From positions 1,240,001 through 1,304,000 of the forward strand of contig NZ_JAZHRT010000001.1 of assembly GCF_036924535.1 (NCBI RefSeq): a stretch of DNA of 64,000 nucleotides, in the 5' to 3' direction. Origin of the DNA: Bradyrhizobium sp. AZCC 2262 (GTDB lineage Bacteria; Pseudomonadota; Alphaproteobacteria; Rhizobiales; Xanthobacteraceae). This document shows positions 1 through 8,239 of this stretch, one piece after another (positions within the stretch are counted from its first letter, which is position 1; the number at the start of each line of letters is the position of its first letter). Under the pieces are notes generated by a model, which worked only from the letters and a program-made list of their open reading frames with translations, did not search any database and was not told where the DNA came from. Both the position numbers and the translations under genes were made by a program.

Positions 1-144
1 CCCGCTCATCGTGTTGCCCTTGGCACCCTGGAAGCGGACGTCCTGGATGCGGATGCCGCCTGCGGTCTGGGTGAAATGGGCGAGCAGGCCGCCCGCCAAG
101 ATCAGGACCACGCCCAGTATCGCCAACGACCACCTGCCGCGCAT
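1..144 (-). CDS. N-terminal fragment of an exported or membrane-anchored protein
   Basis: The reverse strand reads from an ATG at 144 off the window edge, giving 48 residues. It opens with Met-Arg-Gly-Arg followed by a hydrophobic stretch (about residues 6-22), so it has a signal peptide or one membrane anchor. A GGGAGG ribosome binding site lies just upstream. The residues after the anchor (DVRFQGAKGNTMSG) resemble the start of membrane-anchored alpha/beta hydrolases in Bradyrhizobium, but the fragment is too short to be certain. Confidence 0.55.
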   Translation of the reverse strand, partial: MRGRWSLAILGVVLILAGGLLAHFTQTAGGIRIQDVRFQGAKGNTMSG

Positions 145-454
145 GGACGCCTCCCCTTTGATTCCCTCGCCGTTGAACCGGCTTTCGGGCTGGTTTGCAG
201 CTTCGCTTTGTTTGTGATTGTTAGCCTATCCGAAAGTCTAACGCGCGCAAGCGGCGGGCGGGATCAAGCTTCTTTGAGGCTTTGACCGAGCGTTCGGAGA
301 GGATACTAAGCCGCACAGCAGGCTTGCGAATTCCACCCGCCATCCGAAATGGGCGATGCTTGCGATCTTGAATCGTCCGCGCGCTTCGCACGCCGATTCA
401 AATCTTCAGAGGTCGAATCAGCTCCAGAAGTTGAAGCAGAAAGTGAACTTGCGA
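145..454. other. Intergenic region, no gene seen
   Basis: This stretch of about 310 bases separates two divergent genes. I see no convincing reading frame, tRNA or strong hairpin. A possible upstream ATG at 356 would extend the next gene by 33 residues of low-complexity, unconserved-looking sequence, so I leave it as non-coding. Confidence 0.5.
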
Positions 455-1660
455 ATGTCCGGTTCGGGCACCGATAAAACCAAGTCTGGTTGGGACTTAG
501 CCGGACCCGTTGTGATCCTCGTCGAGCCGCAGCTCGGCGAGAATATCGGCATGGCCGCGCGGGCGATGGGCAATTTTGCGTTGTCCCGTCTAAGAATCGT
601 CAATCCGCGCGACGGCTGGCCGAACATCGCCGCACAGCGGGCGGCGGCCGGCGCCGACCAGATTCTGGAACAGGCCCAGTTGTTCGACACGGTCGAGCAG
701 GCGGTCGCCGACCTGACCTTGCTGTTCGCCACCACCGCCCGTGCCCATGACCAGGCCAAGCCGGTGGTCGCCCCGGTGGAAGCGGCGGCCGAGATCGTGG
801 CCCATGTCGGCGGAGGTGGCGGGGCCGGTATCCTGTTTGGCCGCGAGCGCTACGGCCTTCAGAACGAGGAGGTCGCGCTCGCCAACCGGATCATCACCTT
901 CCCGGTCAACCCGGGCTTTGCTTCGCTGAACCTGGCGCAGGCAGTACTGCTGATCGGCTACGAATGGTTCAAGCTGTCGACCGGCGGTGACCTCCCGTTC
1001 GCGATGCCCGAGCGTTCCGAGCCGGCCTCGCAGCACCAGATGCAGGCGTTCTTCGACAATCTGGTGCGGGAACTCGACAAGGTCGAATTCCTGCGCCCGC
1101 GCGAGAAGCGCGAGACCATGCTGGTCAACCTGCGCAACATCTTCACCCGGATGGATCCGACCAAGCAGGACATGCACACCCTGCACGGCGTGGTGATGGC
1201 GATCGCGGAAGGCCGCAAGGGGCCAGCCAAGGGCGGAGTGCTCGACGGCGAACAGGCCACAAGGCTCCGCGCGCTGCTGGCCGAGCACGGGCAGGGGCCG
1301 GCGGTGCCCGGCGACAGCTCGACCGTTCGCGGGCTCGCGCGGCTTCTGCGACGAAATCCGACCGATGCCGAACGGATCCTGTGGCAGGCGCTGACCCGCG
1401 ACCGCCGCTTCGCCGGGCAATTCAAGCGCCAGACGCCGGTGGGGCGTCACATCCCGGATTTCGTCTCCTTCGTCCATCGGCTGGCGATCGAGCTGGTCAA
1501 CGCCAACGAGTCGGAGGCGATCGTCGCCGACCGCGATGGCCGCAAGACCTGGCTGGAAGCGCGCGACTACCGCGTCATCGAGATGCGCGTCGGCGATGTC
1601 GAGCGCGATCTGGCGACGGAACTTGGGCGGCTCGAGGCGAAGCTGCTCGCGCGCAGCTAG
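455..1660 (+). CDS. TrmJ-type RNA methyltransferase fused to a C-terminal DUF559 domain
   Basis: Residues 10-250 match the SPOUT-class TrmH/TrmJ family, which methylates 2'-O-ribose in tRNA (or rRNA) using S-adenosylmethionine. The N-terminal motif PVVILVEPQLGENIGMAARA and the later LFGRERYGL and LNLAQAV motifs form the knotted cofactor site. About residues 290-400 form a second domain like DUF559 (Vsr-like nuclease fold): it keeps LRRNPTDAERILWQAL, the PDFV aspartate and the IEL glutamate. The usual ELDG-x-H continuation is replaced by ELVNANES, so nuclease activity is doubtful. I chose the ATG at 455, where family similarity begins; an in-frame ATG at 356 is possible. Confidence 0.85.
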   Translation: MSGSGTDKTKSGWDLAGPVVILVEPQLGENIGMAARAMGNFALSRLRIVNPRDGWPNIAAQRAAAGADQILEQAQLFDTVEQAVADLTLLFATTARAHDQAKPVVAPVEAAAEIVAHVGGGGGAGILFGRERYGLQNEEVALANRIITFPVNPGFASLNLAQAVLLIGYEWFKLSTGGDLPFAMPERSEPASQHQMQAFFDNLVRELDKVEFLRPREKRETMLVNLRNIFTRMDPTKQDMHTLHGVVMAIAEGRKGPAKGGVLDGEQATRLRALLAEHGQGPAVPGDSSTVRGLARLLRRNPTDAERILWQALTRDRRFAGQFKRQTPVGRHIPDFVSFVHRLAIELVNANESEAIVADRDGRKTWLEARDYRVIEMRVGDVERDLATELGRLEAKLLARS

Positions 1661-1754
1661 GCGGCCTGTCGGGCAGGCCGGCGCTGTCCCCGCGAGCACA
1701 AAGGGGATAAGCTTACCCTGCAGTCCAATCGAATACGCGAACGGGAGGTGTGCG

Positions 1755-2387
1755 ATGGCTACATCCGACTGGCGTCTCGAAGGCGAATGGATCAAGAACT
1801 GCAACTGCGCGTTTGGCTGTCCGTGCGATTTCAATGCCCTGCCGACCCAAGGCTATTGCAAGGGCGCGGTCGGCATGCGGATTACCAAGGGACATTTCGA
1901 GAAGACCAAACTCGATGGGCTCGTCTTCGCGGCTACCGTCCATTTCCCCGGGGCACTGCATGAGGGCAATGGCCAGCTGCAGCCGATCATCGACGAGCGC
2001 GCCACGGCCGAGCAGCGCGAAGCGCTGTTCAACATCATGTCGGGCAAGAACTCCGCCGAAGGCACGCTATTCCAGATCCTCAGCCTGATCGTGACGAAAA
2101 TGCATGATCCGTTGTTCGTGCCGATCGAGTTCGAATTCGACAAGAACGGGCGCGTTGCGCGTATGGTGGCCAAGGGCGTGCTGGAGACCGAGGTCGAGCC
2201 GATCAAGAATCCGGTGACGGGCGAACCTCACCGCATCCAGGTCGTGATGCCCGAGGGCTTCGAGCACAGGGCGGCCGAGGTTGCCTCGTCCAACATCCGC
2301 TCGACCGGCGCCATAAAATTCGAAACCAAGGGCACGCATAGTTCGCTCGCCAATGTCGTCCAGACGCCCGAGGGCGTTGCGGCCTAG
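1755..2387 (+). CDS. DUF1326 domain protein
   Basis: The 210-residue protein starts 7 bases after a GGGAGG site. It carries the family hallmark near the N-terminus, a Cys-rich CNCAFGCPCDF motif (about residues 15-25), followed by a beta-rich body ending in an SNIRSTGAIKF segment. The biochemical role of DUF1326 is unknown; the cysteine motif suggests metal or redox chemistry. It is followed 45 bases downstream by a DUF2182 membrane protein, a pairing seen in many proteobacteria, so the two probably act together. No signal peptide is visible. Confidence 0.85.
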   Translation: MATSDWRLEGEWIKNCNCAFGCPCDFNALPTQGYCKGAVGMRITKGHFEKTKLDGLVFAATVHFPGALHEGNGQLQPIIDERATAEQREALFNIMSGKNSAEGTLFQILSLIVTKMHDPLFVPIEFEFDKNGRVARMVAKGVLETEVEPIKNPVTGEPHRIQVVMPEGFEHRAAEVASSNIRSTGAIKFETKGTHSSLANVVQTPEGVAA

Positions 2388-2432
2388 CGCTGCGGCCTAA
2401 TCTCAACGCGCCCAGTAGCGGGTGGGTTTACG

Positions 2433-3215
2433 ATGGCGACCTCGGCGCTCGAACAGACCTTGCGGCACGATCGCCTGATCGTGGCAATCGGAATAGCCAC
2501 AGTGGTTGCGTTCTCCTGGGGCTATCTGTTTGCGGGCGCCGGTATCGACATGAGCATGGCCGACATGCCGATGGACCCTGAGCCGTGGACGCCGGCCCAG
2601 GCATTGCTCATGTTCGCGATGTGGTGGGTGATGATGGTCGCGATGATGGCGCCCAGCGCAGCCCCCATGGTCCTGCTGTTCGCCGCCATCAAGCGCAAGC
2701 AGGCGACCGCGGACAGTCCCGTCATCTCAAGCTGGCTGTTTCTCGCCGGCTATCTCGTGATATGGGCAGGCTTTAGTCTCGTCGCTGTCTCGGTGCAGTG
2801 GGGACTTGATCAGGCCGGGTTGCTGTCCGGCATGATGGCGAGCACCAGCAATTTGCTCGCCGGCATCATCCTGCTTGCCGCCGGGCTCTACCAACTCACC
2901 CCGATCAAGCGCGCCTGTCTGCGCTACTGCCAGAGCCCGGTGTTCTTCCTGAGCCGACACTGGCAACCGGATGCCATCGGCGCTCTGCGGATGGGCTTTC
3001 GCCACGGCAGCTATTGCGTCGGCTGTTGCTGGTTCCTGATGGCGCTGCTGTTCGTCGTCGGCGTCATGAATCTCGCCTGGGTCGCAGCGGTTGCGATCTA
3101 TGTCGGGTTGGAGAGGATGGTCGCGCGCAGTCTATGGCTCAGCAGCGCCGTCGGCGCGGGCCTGATCGTGGCCGGCGGGATCATCCTCGCGCACGGCCTG
3201 GCCGTCGCGGCCTAG
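2433..3215 (+). CDS. DUF2182 predicted metal-binding integral membrane protein
   Basis: This 260-residue protein has about six membrane segments. It has Met-rich stretches (MSMADMPMD after the first segment; MWWVMMVAMMAPSAAPM in the second) and a HGSYCVGCCW motif around residue 190, all typical of DUF2182, described as predicted metal-binding membrane proteins. Met/Cys/His placement suggests copper or another soft metal, which is inference. It is likely co-transcribed with the DUF1326 gene just upstream and overlaps the convergent TetR gene by 4 bases at its 3' end. Confidence 0.85.
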   Translation: MATSALEQTLRHDRLIVAIGIATVVAFSWGYLFAGAGIDMSMADMPMDPEPWTPAQALLMFAMWWVMMVAMMAPSAAPMVLLFAAIKRKQATADSPVISSWLFLAGYLVIWAGFSLVAVSVQWGLDQAGLLSGMMASTSNLLAGIILLAAGLYQLTPIKRACLRYCQSPVFFLSRHWQPDAIGALRMGFRHGSYCVGCCWFLMALLFVVGVMNLAWVAAVAIYVGLERMVARSLWLSSAVGAGLIVAGGIILAHGLAVAA

Positions 3216-3865
3216 ACGGCGACAAGCTCTGCAGGACTGCGCTTCGGCTTCTTCACCTTCGAAGGCCCGAACAGATTGCCTGCGGCAAGGCCTGCAGTGT
3301 CCGCCACCCCCGGATCGCGCGAGACCATGGCGGCGACGATGGCGCCGTCGATCAGCAGTGCAAGTTGATGGGCGAGCATTTGCGGTTCGGCCGCGCCCAT
3401 TTCAGCGGCGAGCTTTTCGATATGCGCCAGCACCACCTTCTTGTGGCGCAGTGCGATGTTGCGGAACTGCTTGGCGTCCTTGTCGTGTTCGGCGACCGCA
3501 TTGATGAAGGGGCAGCCGTAGAAGCGCTCCTCGGCGAACCAGCGCTTCAGCGCCGGAAAGATCCGTGTCAATTTCGCCTGCGCGTCGCCGCCGCCATCCT
3601 CCATCGCGCCGATGAACCATTCGCGCCATGCCTTGCCTTCGCTCTCCAGTACGGCGTTGACGAGGTTGGTCTTCGATCCGAACAGTTTATAGAGCGTGGT
3701 CTTGGCGGTGCCGGCCTCGTCGATGATGGCGTCGATCCCGGTGGCGTTGATGCCGTTCTTGCAGAACAGATGCGTCGCCGCGCTGAGCAGGCGCCCGCGC
3801 GCGGATTCCTCATCGCCTGCGGCGCGTGCCGCGACAGCCTTTCTCCTGGAAATCGATTTGCCCAT
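3212..3865 (-). CDS. TetR/AcrR family transcriptional regulator
   Basis: The 217-residue protein has an N-terminal helix-turn-helix of the TetR type (about residues 25-70, including LFCKNGINATGIDAIIDEAG and TTLYKLFGSKTNLV), followed by an all-helical ligand-binding domain. A basic Lys/Arg-rich leader precedes the domain. The ligand is unknown. It is divergent from the OsmC operon, with about 230 bases between, so that operon or itself is the obvious candidate target. It converges on the DUF2182 gene. Confidence 0.85.
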   Translation of the reverse strand: MGKSISRRKAVAARAAGDEESARGRLLSAATHLFCKNGINATGIDAIIDEAGTAKTTLYKLFGSKTNLVNAVLESEGKAWREWFIGAMEDGGGDAQAKLTRIFPALKRWFAEERFYGCPFINAVAEHDKDAKQFRNIALRHKKVVLAHIEKLAAEMGAAEPQMLAHQLALLIDGAIVAAMVSRDPGVADTAGLAAGNLFGPSKVKKPKRSPAELVAV

Positions 3866-4035
3866 GTGCGCCAGTTAATCGGAGCGCCGCGCAATCATCA
3901 AGTCGCATCTTTGCGCTGAAAATAATCGCACGCACGCGGCAATTGCTTCGCGCCTGTGCAGCGCGGCGCTGATCAATTTCCGGGCAGCACCCGCTAAGCG
4001 GCGAGAGCGCTTCGCCTTTTGGTTTTGGCCAGGTC

Positions 4036-4051
4036 TGGCACGCTTCATGCA
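4036..4051 (+). promoter_or_regulatory. Sigma-54 (-24/-12) promoter for the OsmC-rhodanese operon
   Basis: TGGCACGCTTCATGCA matches the RpoN consensus TGGCACG-N4-TTGCA at all but one defined position and has the invariant GG-N10-GC spacing (GG at 4037-4038, GC at 4049-4050). Transcription would start near 4062, about 30 bases before the OsmC ATG, with a good Shine-Dalgarno (AGGGAGAG) in between. No activator binding site could be identified upstream. Confidence 0.8.
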
Positions 4052-4092
4052 GGAAACAGAACGTTCGGTATCCTACCCTAGGGAGAGAAAAG

Positions 4093-4635
4093 ATGACCGC
4101 GGTCGCTCAAAAAACGGTGCTCACAGGCTGCCTGGCGCCAATCGACAAAGGTGGGCTGGAACAGCTCATCGCCAACGGCAAGGCCAATCCGAAGGTCATC
4201 AAGACCTTGAAGTGCAAGACGGTGGCGGAGGGCAAGTTCCGCCACGCCAACTACATCCGCAACCTCGCGCCCTATATCGTCGACGAACCGCCGGGCCTGC
4301 TCGGCGACGACACCGCGCCCAATCCGTCGGAAGCTTCGCTCGCCGCGCTCGGCTCGTGCCTGGCGGTCGGCCTGCACGCCAACGCCGTTCACCGCGGCTG
4401 GATCGTCAACAAGCTCGAACTCGAGCTCGAGGGCGACCTCAACATCACCGCGGTGTGGGGCACCGGTGACGTCAGCGAGAAGCCGGTCGGCTTCACCGAT
4501 GTGCGCGTCAAGGTCGACATGGAATGCGAGGGCATTCCGAGGAGCGAGATCGATGCGCTGGTCGCCCACGTCAAGCAATGGTCGCCGGTCGCCAACACGT
4601 TTACCCGCCCCGTCAATCTCGAAGTCAGCATCTGA
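4093..4635 (+). CDS. OsmC family protein
   Basis: The 180-residue protein has the OsmC/Ohr fold: the central helix motif SLAALGSCLAVGLHANA carries the first active cysteine (about residue 96). The second conserved cysteine, normally in a CPVxNT motif, is Ser here (QWSPVANTF), so classical thiol peroxidase activity through a disulfide pair is unlikely. Another cysteine sits in MECEG. First gene of a likely three-gene operon with the acyl-CoA-dehydrogenase-like protein (39 bases apart) and a rhodanese, behind a sigma-54 promoter. The operon suggests handling of reactive sulfur species, which is inference. Confidence 0.85.
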   Translation: MTAVAQKTVLTGCLAPIDKGGLEQLIANGKANPKVIKTLKCKTVAEGKFRHANYIRNLAPYIVDEPPGLLGDDTAPNPSEASLAALGSCLAVGLHANAVHRGWIVNKLELELEGDLNITAVWGTGDVSEKPVGFTDVRVKVDMECEGIPRSEIDALVAHVKQWSPVANTFTRPVNLEVSI

Positions 4636-4674
4636 CGGAACGCGACGCGTGCAACAGGGGTGCGGGAGACGATC

Positions 4675-5865
4675 ATGGGTTCACTAGCTTTATCTCGGGT
4701 CGAAGCTGCAGATCGGCCCGCACCGACGATTGCTGACGAAGTTGCGAGGATCGCGCGTCAGGAGCTTGCACCGCTTGCAGGTGCAATCGATGCAGGCTCG
4801 GTCTATCCGGGTGAGTTGCTGCGTAATCTCGGCAAGGTCGGTGCGTGGAGCAGTCATGTCCCGCAGGAGGGACCTGCGGATCTGCGCTGCGCCATCCAGT
4901 CGATGGCTGTGATCGGGGAGTTCTGCGGCGCCACGGCTTTCATGGCCTGGTGCCAGAATACGCTGGTCTGGTACGCCGCGAATTCGACCAACCTGAAGCT
5001 TGCAAGCCGCTTCGGTGACAGCTTTTCGAGTGGACGGGTGCTCGGTGGTACCGGCCTTTCCAATCCGATGAAGAGCTTCTTCGGCATTGAGAGGCTAAAA
5101 CTGAAGGGTCGCAGGGTTGAGGGCGGCTATATCGTCAAGGGGGCGCTGCCTTGGGTCTCCAATCTCGGGCCCAACCACTATTTCGGCACCATCTTCGAGC
5201 GCGAGGACGAGGACGGTGGCGCCGCAAAGGGCGGGCCGGACGGCACCGCAAAGGGCGGGCCGGGCGGCACCGCAAAAAGCGGGCCGGACATCGTCATGTT
5301 CCTTGCCGATTGCGCCAATCCCGCGATCACGCTGCAGCCGTGCAAGCCGTTCCTTGCGATGGACGGCACCGGCACCTATGGCGTGCAGTTCCGCGACGTG
5401 TTTGTGCCGGATGAATTGATCCTGGCCGAACAAGCCGGACAGTTCGTGAAGAAAATCCGCGCCGGATTCATCCTGTTGCAGGCCGGCATGGGGCTCGGCC
5501 TGATCAAGGACTGCATCGGCATCATGGATGAGGTCGGGCCGCCGCTCGGCCACGTCAACCGCTATCTGCCGCAGCAACCGCTGCAGTTTCGCGAACTCCA
5601 TGCCGAGTTCGAGAAGGAGACGATGGCGCTGGCGCGTGATCCCTATAATTCCGACGACAGCTATTGGCGACGCGTCGTAGCACTTCGCCTGCGGCTCGGC
5701 GACGCCAGCGTCGCAGCCGCGCATGCAGCGATGCTCCACTGCGGCGCGCGCGGTTACCTCAAGAGCCATCGCGCCCAGCGCCGGCTTCGCGAAGCCTATT
5801 TCGTCGCCATCGTCACCCCCGCCACCAAGCAGCTTCGCAAGATGCTGGCCGGCGACGAGCACTAA
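4675..5865 (+). CDS. Acyl-CoA dehydrogenase family flavoprotein
   Basis: A 396-residue protein with the acyl-CoA dehydrogenase architecture: helical N-terminal part, middle beta domain (LGGTGLSNPMKSFFGIERL, then GGYIVKGALPWVSNLGPNHY), and helical C-terminal part. Length fits the family. In operons with OsmC and rhodanese the relatives include flavin-dependent monooxygenases acting on sulfur compounds (DszC/SfnB type), so a role in organosulfur oxidation is plausible but not shown. The ATG at 4675 follows GGGAG; a GTG at 4660 is an alternative. An in-frame triple repeat of 8 residues interrupts the middle domain. Confidence 0.8.
   Translation: MGSLALSRVEAADRPAPTIADEVARIARQELAPLAGAIDAGSVYPGELLRNLGKVGAWSSHVPQEGPADLRCAIQSMAVIGEFCGATAFMAWCQNTLVWYAANSTNLKLASRFGDSFSSGRVLGGTGLSNPMKSFFGIERLKLKGRRVEGGYIVKGALPWVSNLGPNHYFGTIFEREDEDGGAAKGGPDGTAKGGPGGTAKSGPDIVMFLADCANPAITLQPCKPFLAMDGTGTYGVQFRDVFVPDELILAEQAGQFVKKIRAGFILLQAGMGLGLIKDCIGIMDEVGPPLGHVNRYLPQQPLQFRELHAEFEKETMALARDPYNSDDSYWRRVVALRLRLGDASVAAAHAAMLHCGARGYLKSHRAQRRLREAYFVAIVTPATKQLRKMLAGDEH
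5218..5289 (+). repeat. Three in-frame 24-bp tandem repeats inside the acyl-CoA-dehydrogenase-like gene
   Basis: Units 5218-5241, 5242-5265 and 5266-5289 differ at only a few positions and encode G-(A/T)-A-K-(G/S)-G-P-(D/G) three times. It lies in a surface-type loop after an acidic stretch (EREDEDGG). Length changes in multiples of 24 would keep the reading frame. Confidence 0.9.
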
Positions 5866-5916
5866 AGGGATTTCCGACCGACCCAACCAGCAACCATAAA
5901 ACAGGAGAGGCCTGCC

Positions 5917-6795
5917 ATGACGGACGTTCTGATTACTGCCGGCGAACTCGCGGAATTCCTCAAGAAAGAGCCGTGTGTCATCATCGACACCCGCAATCCC
6001 GAAGCCTACGGCGCGGGGCATCTCCCTGATGCCGTCAATGTCCATGAAATCTTCACGTACCTGGCGACCTCGACGCCGGAGGGCATGCAGGAGCTGAAGA
6101 CGAAATTCGCCGATGCGTTCGGCGCCGCCGGGCTTTCGGGGAAAGAGACCGCGGTCATCTACGAACAGTCGATGAATTCCGGCTTCGGCCAGTCCTGCCG
6201 CGGCTATTATCTCCTGACCATGCTCGGCTATCCCAAGGTCAAGGTGCTGCATGGCGGCTACGATGCCTGGGCAGCCGCCGGCCTGCCGGTAACCACGGAC
6301 GTTCCGTCGCCGGTGAAAGCGTCGTTCTCGATCGTATCGGAGGCGGGCGACATCCTGATCGATGCCAAGACCATGCTCGCCGCCGTCGGCAAGCCCGGCA
6401 TCGCGCTGCTCGACGTCCGCGACATCGACGAGTGGATCGGCGAAAGCTCGTCTCCGTATGGCAAAGACTTCTGCCCGCGCAAGGGACGCATCCCCGGCGC
6501 CGTCTGGCTGGAATGGTACCGCATGATGAAGCCCACGGCCGAGGGGCCGCGCTTCAAGTCGAAAAACGAAATTTTGGCGGAATGCGCCACCGTCGGCATC
6601 ACAGAGAGTACGCCGGTCTATCTCTATTGCTTCAAGGGGGCGCGCGCCTCGAACACGTTCCTGGCGCTGAAGAACGCCGGCGTGAGGGATGTGCGGATGT
6701 ATTTCGGTTCCTGGAACGAATGGTCGCGCGATCCGTCGCTGCCGATTGAGGAGGGGCTGCCGACGGAGACCAAGCTCACCACCAAGGCGGCGTAA
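5917..6795 (+). CDS. Two-domain sulfurtransferase (thiosulfate / 3-mercaptopyruvate type rhodanese)
   Basis: The 292-residue protein has two rhodanese domains (about 8-130 and 150-285). The N-terminal one includes VIIDTRNPEAYGAGHLPDA. The C-terminal one carries the catalytic loop YLYCFKGARASNT with the persulfide-forming cysteine and a CxxGxR-like pattern. Such enzymes move sulfane sulfur from thiosulfate or mercaptopyruvate to cyanide or another thiol. CAGGAGAGG precedes the ATG. It is the last gene of the sigma-54-driven operon, 51 bases after the flavoprotein gene. No signal peptide is seen, so it is cytoplasmic. Confidence 0.9.
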   Translation: MTDVLITAGELAEFLKKEPCVIIDTRNPEAYGAGHLPDAVNVHEIFTYLATSTPEGMQELKTKFADAFGAAGLSGKETAVIYEQSMNSGFGQSCRGYYLLTMLGYPKVKVLHGGYDAWAAAGLPVTTDVPSPVKASFSIVSEAGDILIDAKTMLAAVGKPGIALLDVRDIDEWIGESSSPYGKDFCPRKGRIPGAVWLEWYRMMKPTAEGPRFKSKNEILAECATVGITESTPVYLYCFKGARASNTFLALKNAGVRDVRMYFGSWNEWSRDPSLPIEEGLPTETKLTTKAA

Positions 6796-6805
6796 CGAGC
6801 AGGAG

Positions 6806-6907
6806 TTCCTCATGGTGAGGAGCGCGAAGCGCGTCTCGAACCATGAGGCCCGCCTGTGGCCTACATCCTTCGAGACGACCCCTCCGCGGTCTCCTCAGGA
6901 TGAGGAT
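6806..6907. repeat. Intergenic palindromic repeat (CTCAGGATGA type)
   Basis: About 100 bases with outer arms CCTCATGGTGAGG and CCTCAGGATGAGG and inner arms rich in GCGAAGCGC/CGAGACG. The same family appears at 15812-15916 and 23563-23661. It lies just after the rhodanese stop and may also act as a terminator. Confidence 0.75.
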
Positions 6908-6995
6908 TAGGCAGCTCTGACACAGTAGAACCGTTGCAGTCTGATCCAGCCGGATCGGACTGCAACCTCATTTGCCGACTGCTGGCGTTCGCGAT

Positions 6996-7404
6996 TCAAC
7001 CAGGCATGCTGTCGAATTGCGGCAGGTCGAGCGGTTTGCACCAGTTCAGGCGGCGCTTGGTGAACATTTCGAGCTTTGGCGCAATCAATTCAGGCCGGTC
7101 CAGGCTGCCAAGCATGACGAAGACGAGGCCCGGGAAACTATCCAGATTGGTGGTGAACAATCGAGAGCCGCAATCAGGGCAAAAGTTGCGGTCCAGTCCC
7201 TTGCCGGACTCGGCGACATAATGATGCGCTTTCGGTTTGCCGCTGACCACGTTGAAATCGTCCTGCGGCACGCCGAAGAACGTGGCCATCTCGCCGCCCG
7301 ACGCCCGCTTGCAGTCCAGGCAATGGCAGTTGGCGATGAAGTCCGGGTCGGTGTCGAACTCGAACTTCACCACAAGCACATTGAGCCGTGTATTTCTTAG
7401 CCAT
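6996..7404 (-). pseudogene. GFA-family (glutathione-dependent formaldehyde-activating-like) gene with a frameshift
   Basis: The reverse strand begins MAKKYTAQCACGEV, giving the first zinc-binding C-x-C, then leaves frame near 7364-7372. The rest of the family (KFEFDTDPDFIANCHCLDC, then FCPDCGSRLFTTN, with the other zinc cysteines) continues in the next frame to 6996. A start at a GTG at 7379 would give a 127-residue protein without the first zinc ligand pair. I read it as an inactivated GFA/CENP-V fold gene. A 5-base deletion between two GGTG repeats would explain the shift. Confidence 0.75.
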
Positions 7405-7621
7405 GCGAGTTGCCTTTAAGTCGCGAGTTTGAATGTTGTGATGATTGCCGCCCCATCATTCTATGCTGCAGGTCTGGACCTGCGACAAGGGCTGCCGACG
7501 AGCGAGTGAGCCGTTCGGACCCAGGATGCCGCTGCGCGAACTGGTGCAACCGCCAATAGCGTCGCTCTGGCGTTCCCGGGATCGGAAGGGTATAATTTGA
7601 GTGCACTTGGTGGTGGCTCGA

Positions 7622-8239
7622 ATGTCTAAGTTCTCAAGCAAATCAGGTCTCGCATGGATCGTGGCGATGCTGTGTCTGGGCGCGCCCGTCGTCCATGCCC
7701 AGACCTCGCCGGTAAATTACTGGATTCCGGGCTGGCCGATGGGTTTCAGCGGCGCTGCGGGCGAGGGCGCGAACGGCTACGGCAACTTTCCGAGCTTCGA
7801 TTTCCGCGACGTCGGAACTGGCTCCGCCTACGCGCGCTACAATTTCTCGAACGGATTTTTTGTCGGCAGCCAGCGCAACACCATGGGCTTCAGCGGCCTC
7901 AGCCAGAGCGCCTTCGGCGGTTTCGGCTCGGTCTATAGCGAAGGCGTGCAGTTCGGCTACAGCCTTAAGAATGGCGGCGGGCCGCCCGTCACGTTCTTTG
8001 CCGGTTTCGACACGCTGAAATACAATACCAGCATCGGCAGCAACGCATTCGCGCCGTTCGACTCCAAATCCGGCACGCTGCCTGTTTCCAGCGCGTATGC
8101 CGGCGTCGAATTCCAACCGACGTCCAATCTTAGCCTGTCGCTCGGGGTCGGAGTCGTCCAGCAGACGGGGCGGATCGATAGCGAGATCAATTCGCTGCCC
8201 GGCGCTTCGTCCTTCTCCGTCGGCGGTCGCCGCTACTAG
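7622..8239 (+). CDS. Exported protein, probable outer-membrane beta-barrel
   Basis: The 205-residue protein starts with a clear signal peptide (basic SKFSSKSG, hydrophobic core, cleavage after VVHA). The mature part is Gly/Ser/aromatic-rich with alternating patterns (YARYNFSNGFFVGSQ, VQFGYSLKNGG, AYAGVEFQPTSNLSLSLGVGVV), as in porin-like beta barrels of rhizobia. The C-terminus is RRY rather than Phe. It stands alone, with no operon partner. Function is unknown. Confidence 0.7.
   Translation: MSKFSSKSGLAWIVAMLCLGAPVVHAQTSPVNYWIPGWPMGFSGAAGEGANGYGNFPSFDFRDVGTGSAYARYNFSNGFFVGSQRNTMGFSGLSQSAFGGFGSVYSEGVQFGYSLKNGGGPPVTFFAGFDTLKYNTSIGSNAFAPFDSKSGTLPVSSAYAGVEFQPTSNLSLSLGVGVVQQTGRIDSEINSLPGASSFSVGGRRY

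Noticed and set aside
590-1834. Long reverse-strand open frame of 414 codons opposite the RNA methyltransferase
   Set aside because: It is the antisense shadow of a well-conserved gene in high-GC DNA, with no ribosome site and an unnatural His/Arg/Gln-rich composition.
5095-6813. A 572-codon reverse-strand frame opposite the flavoprotein and rhodanese genes
   Set aside because: It runs across two conserved genes in antisense and shows no domain; composition is that of a GC-skewed shadow frame.
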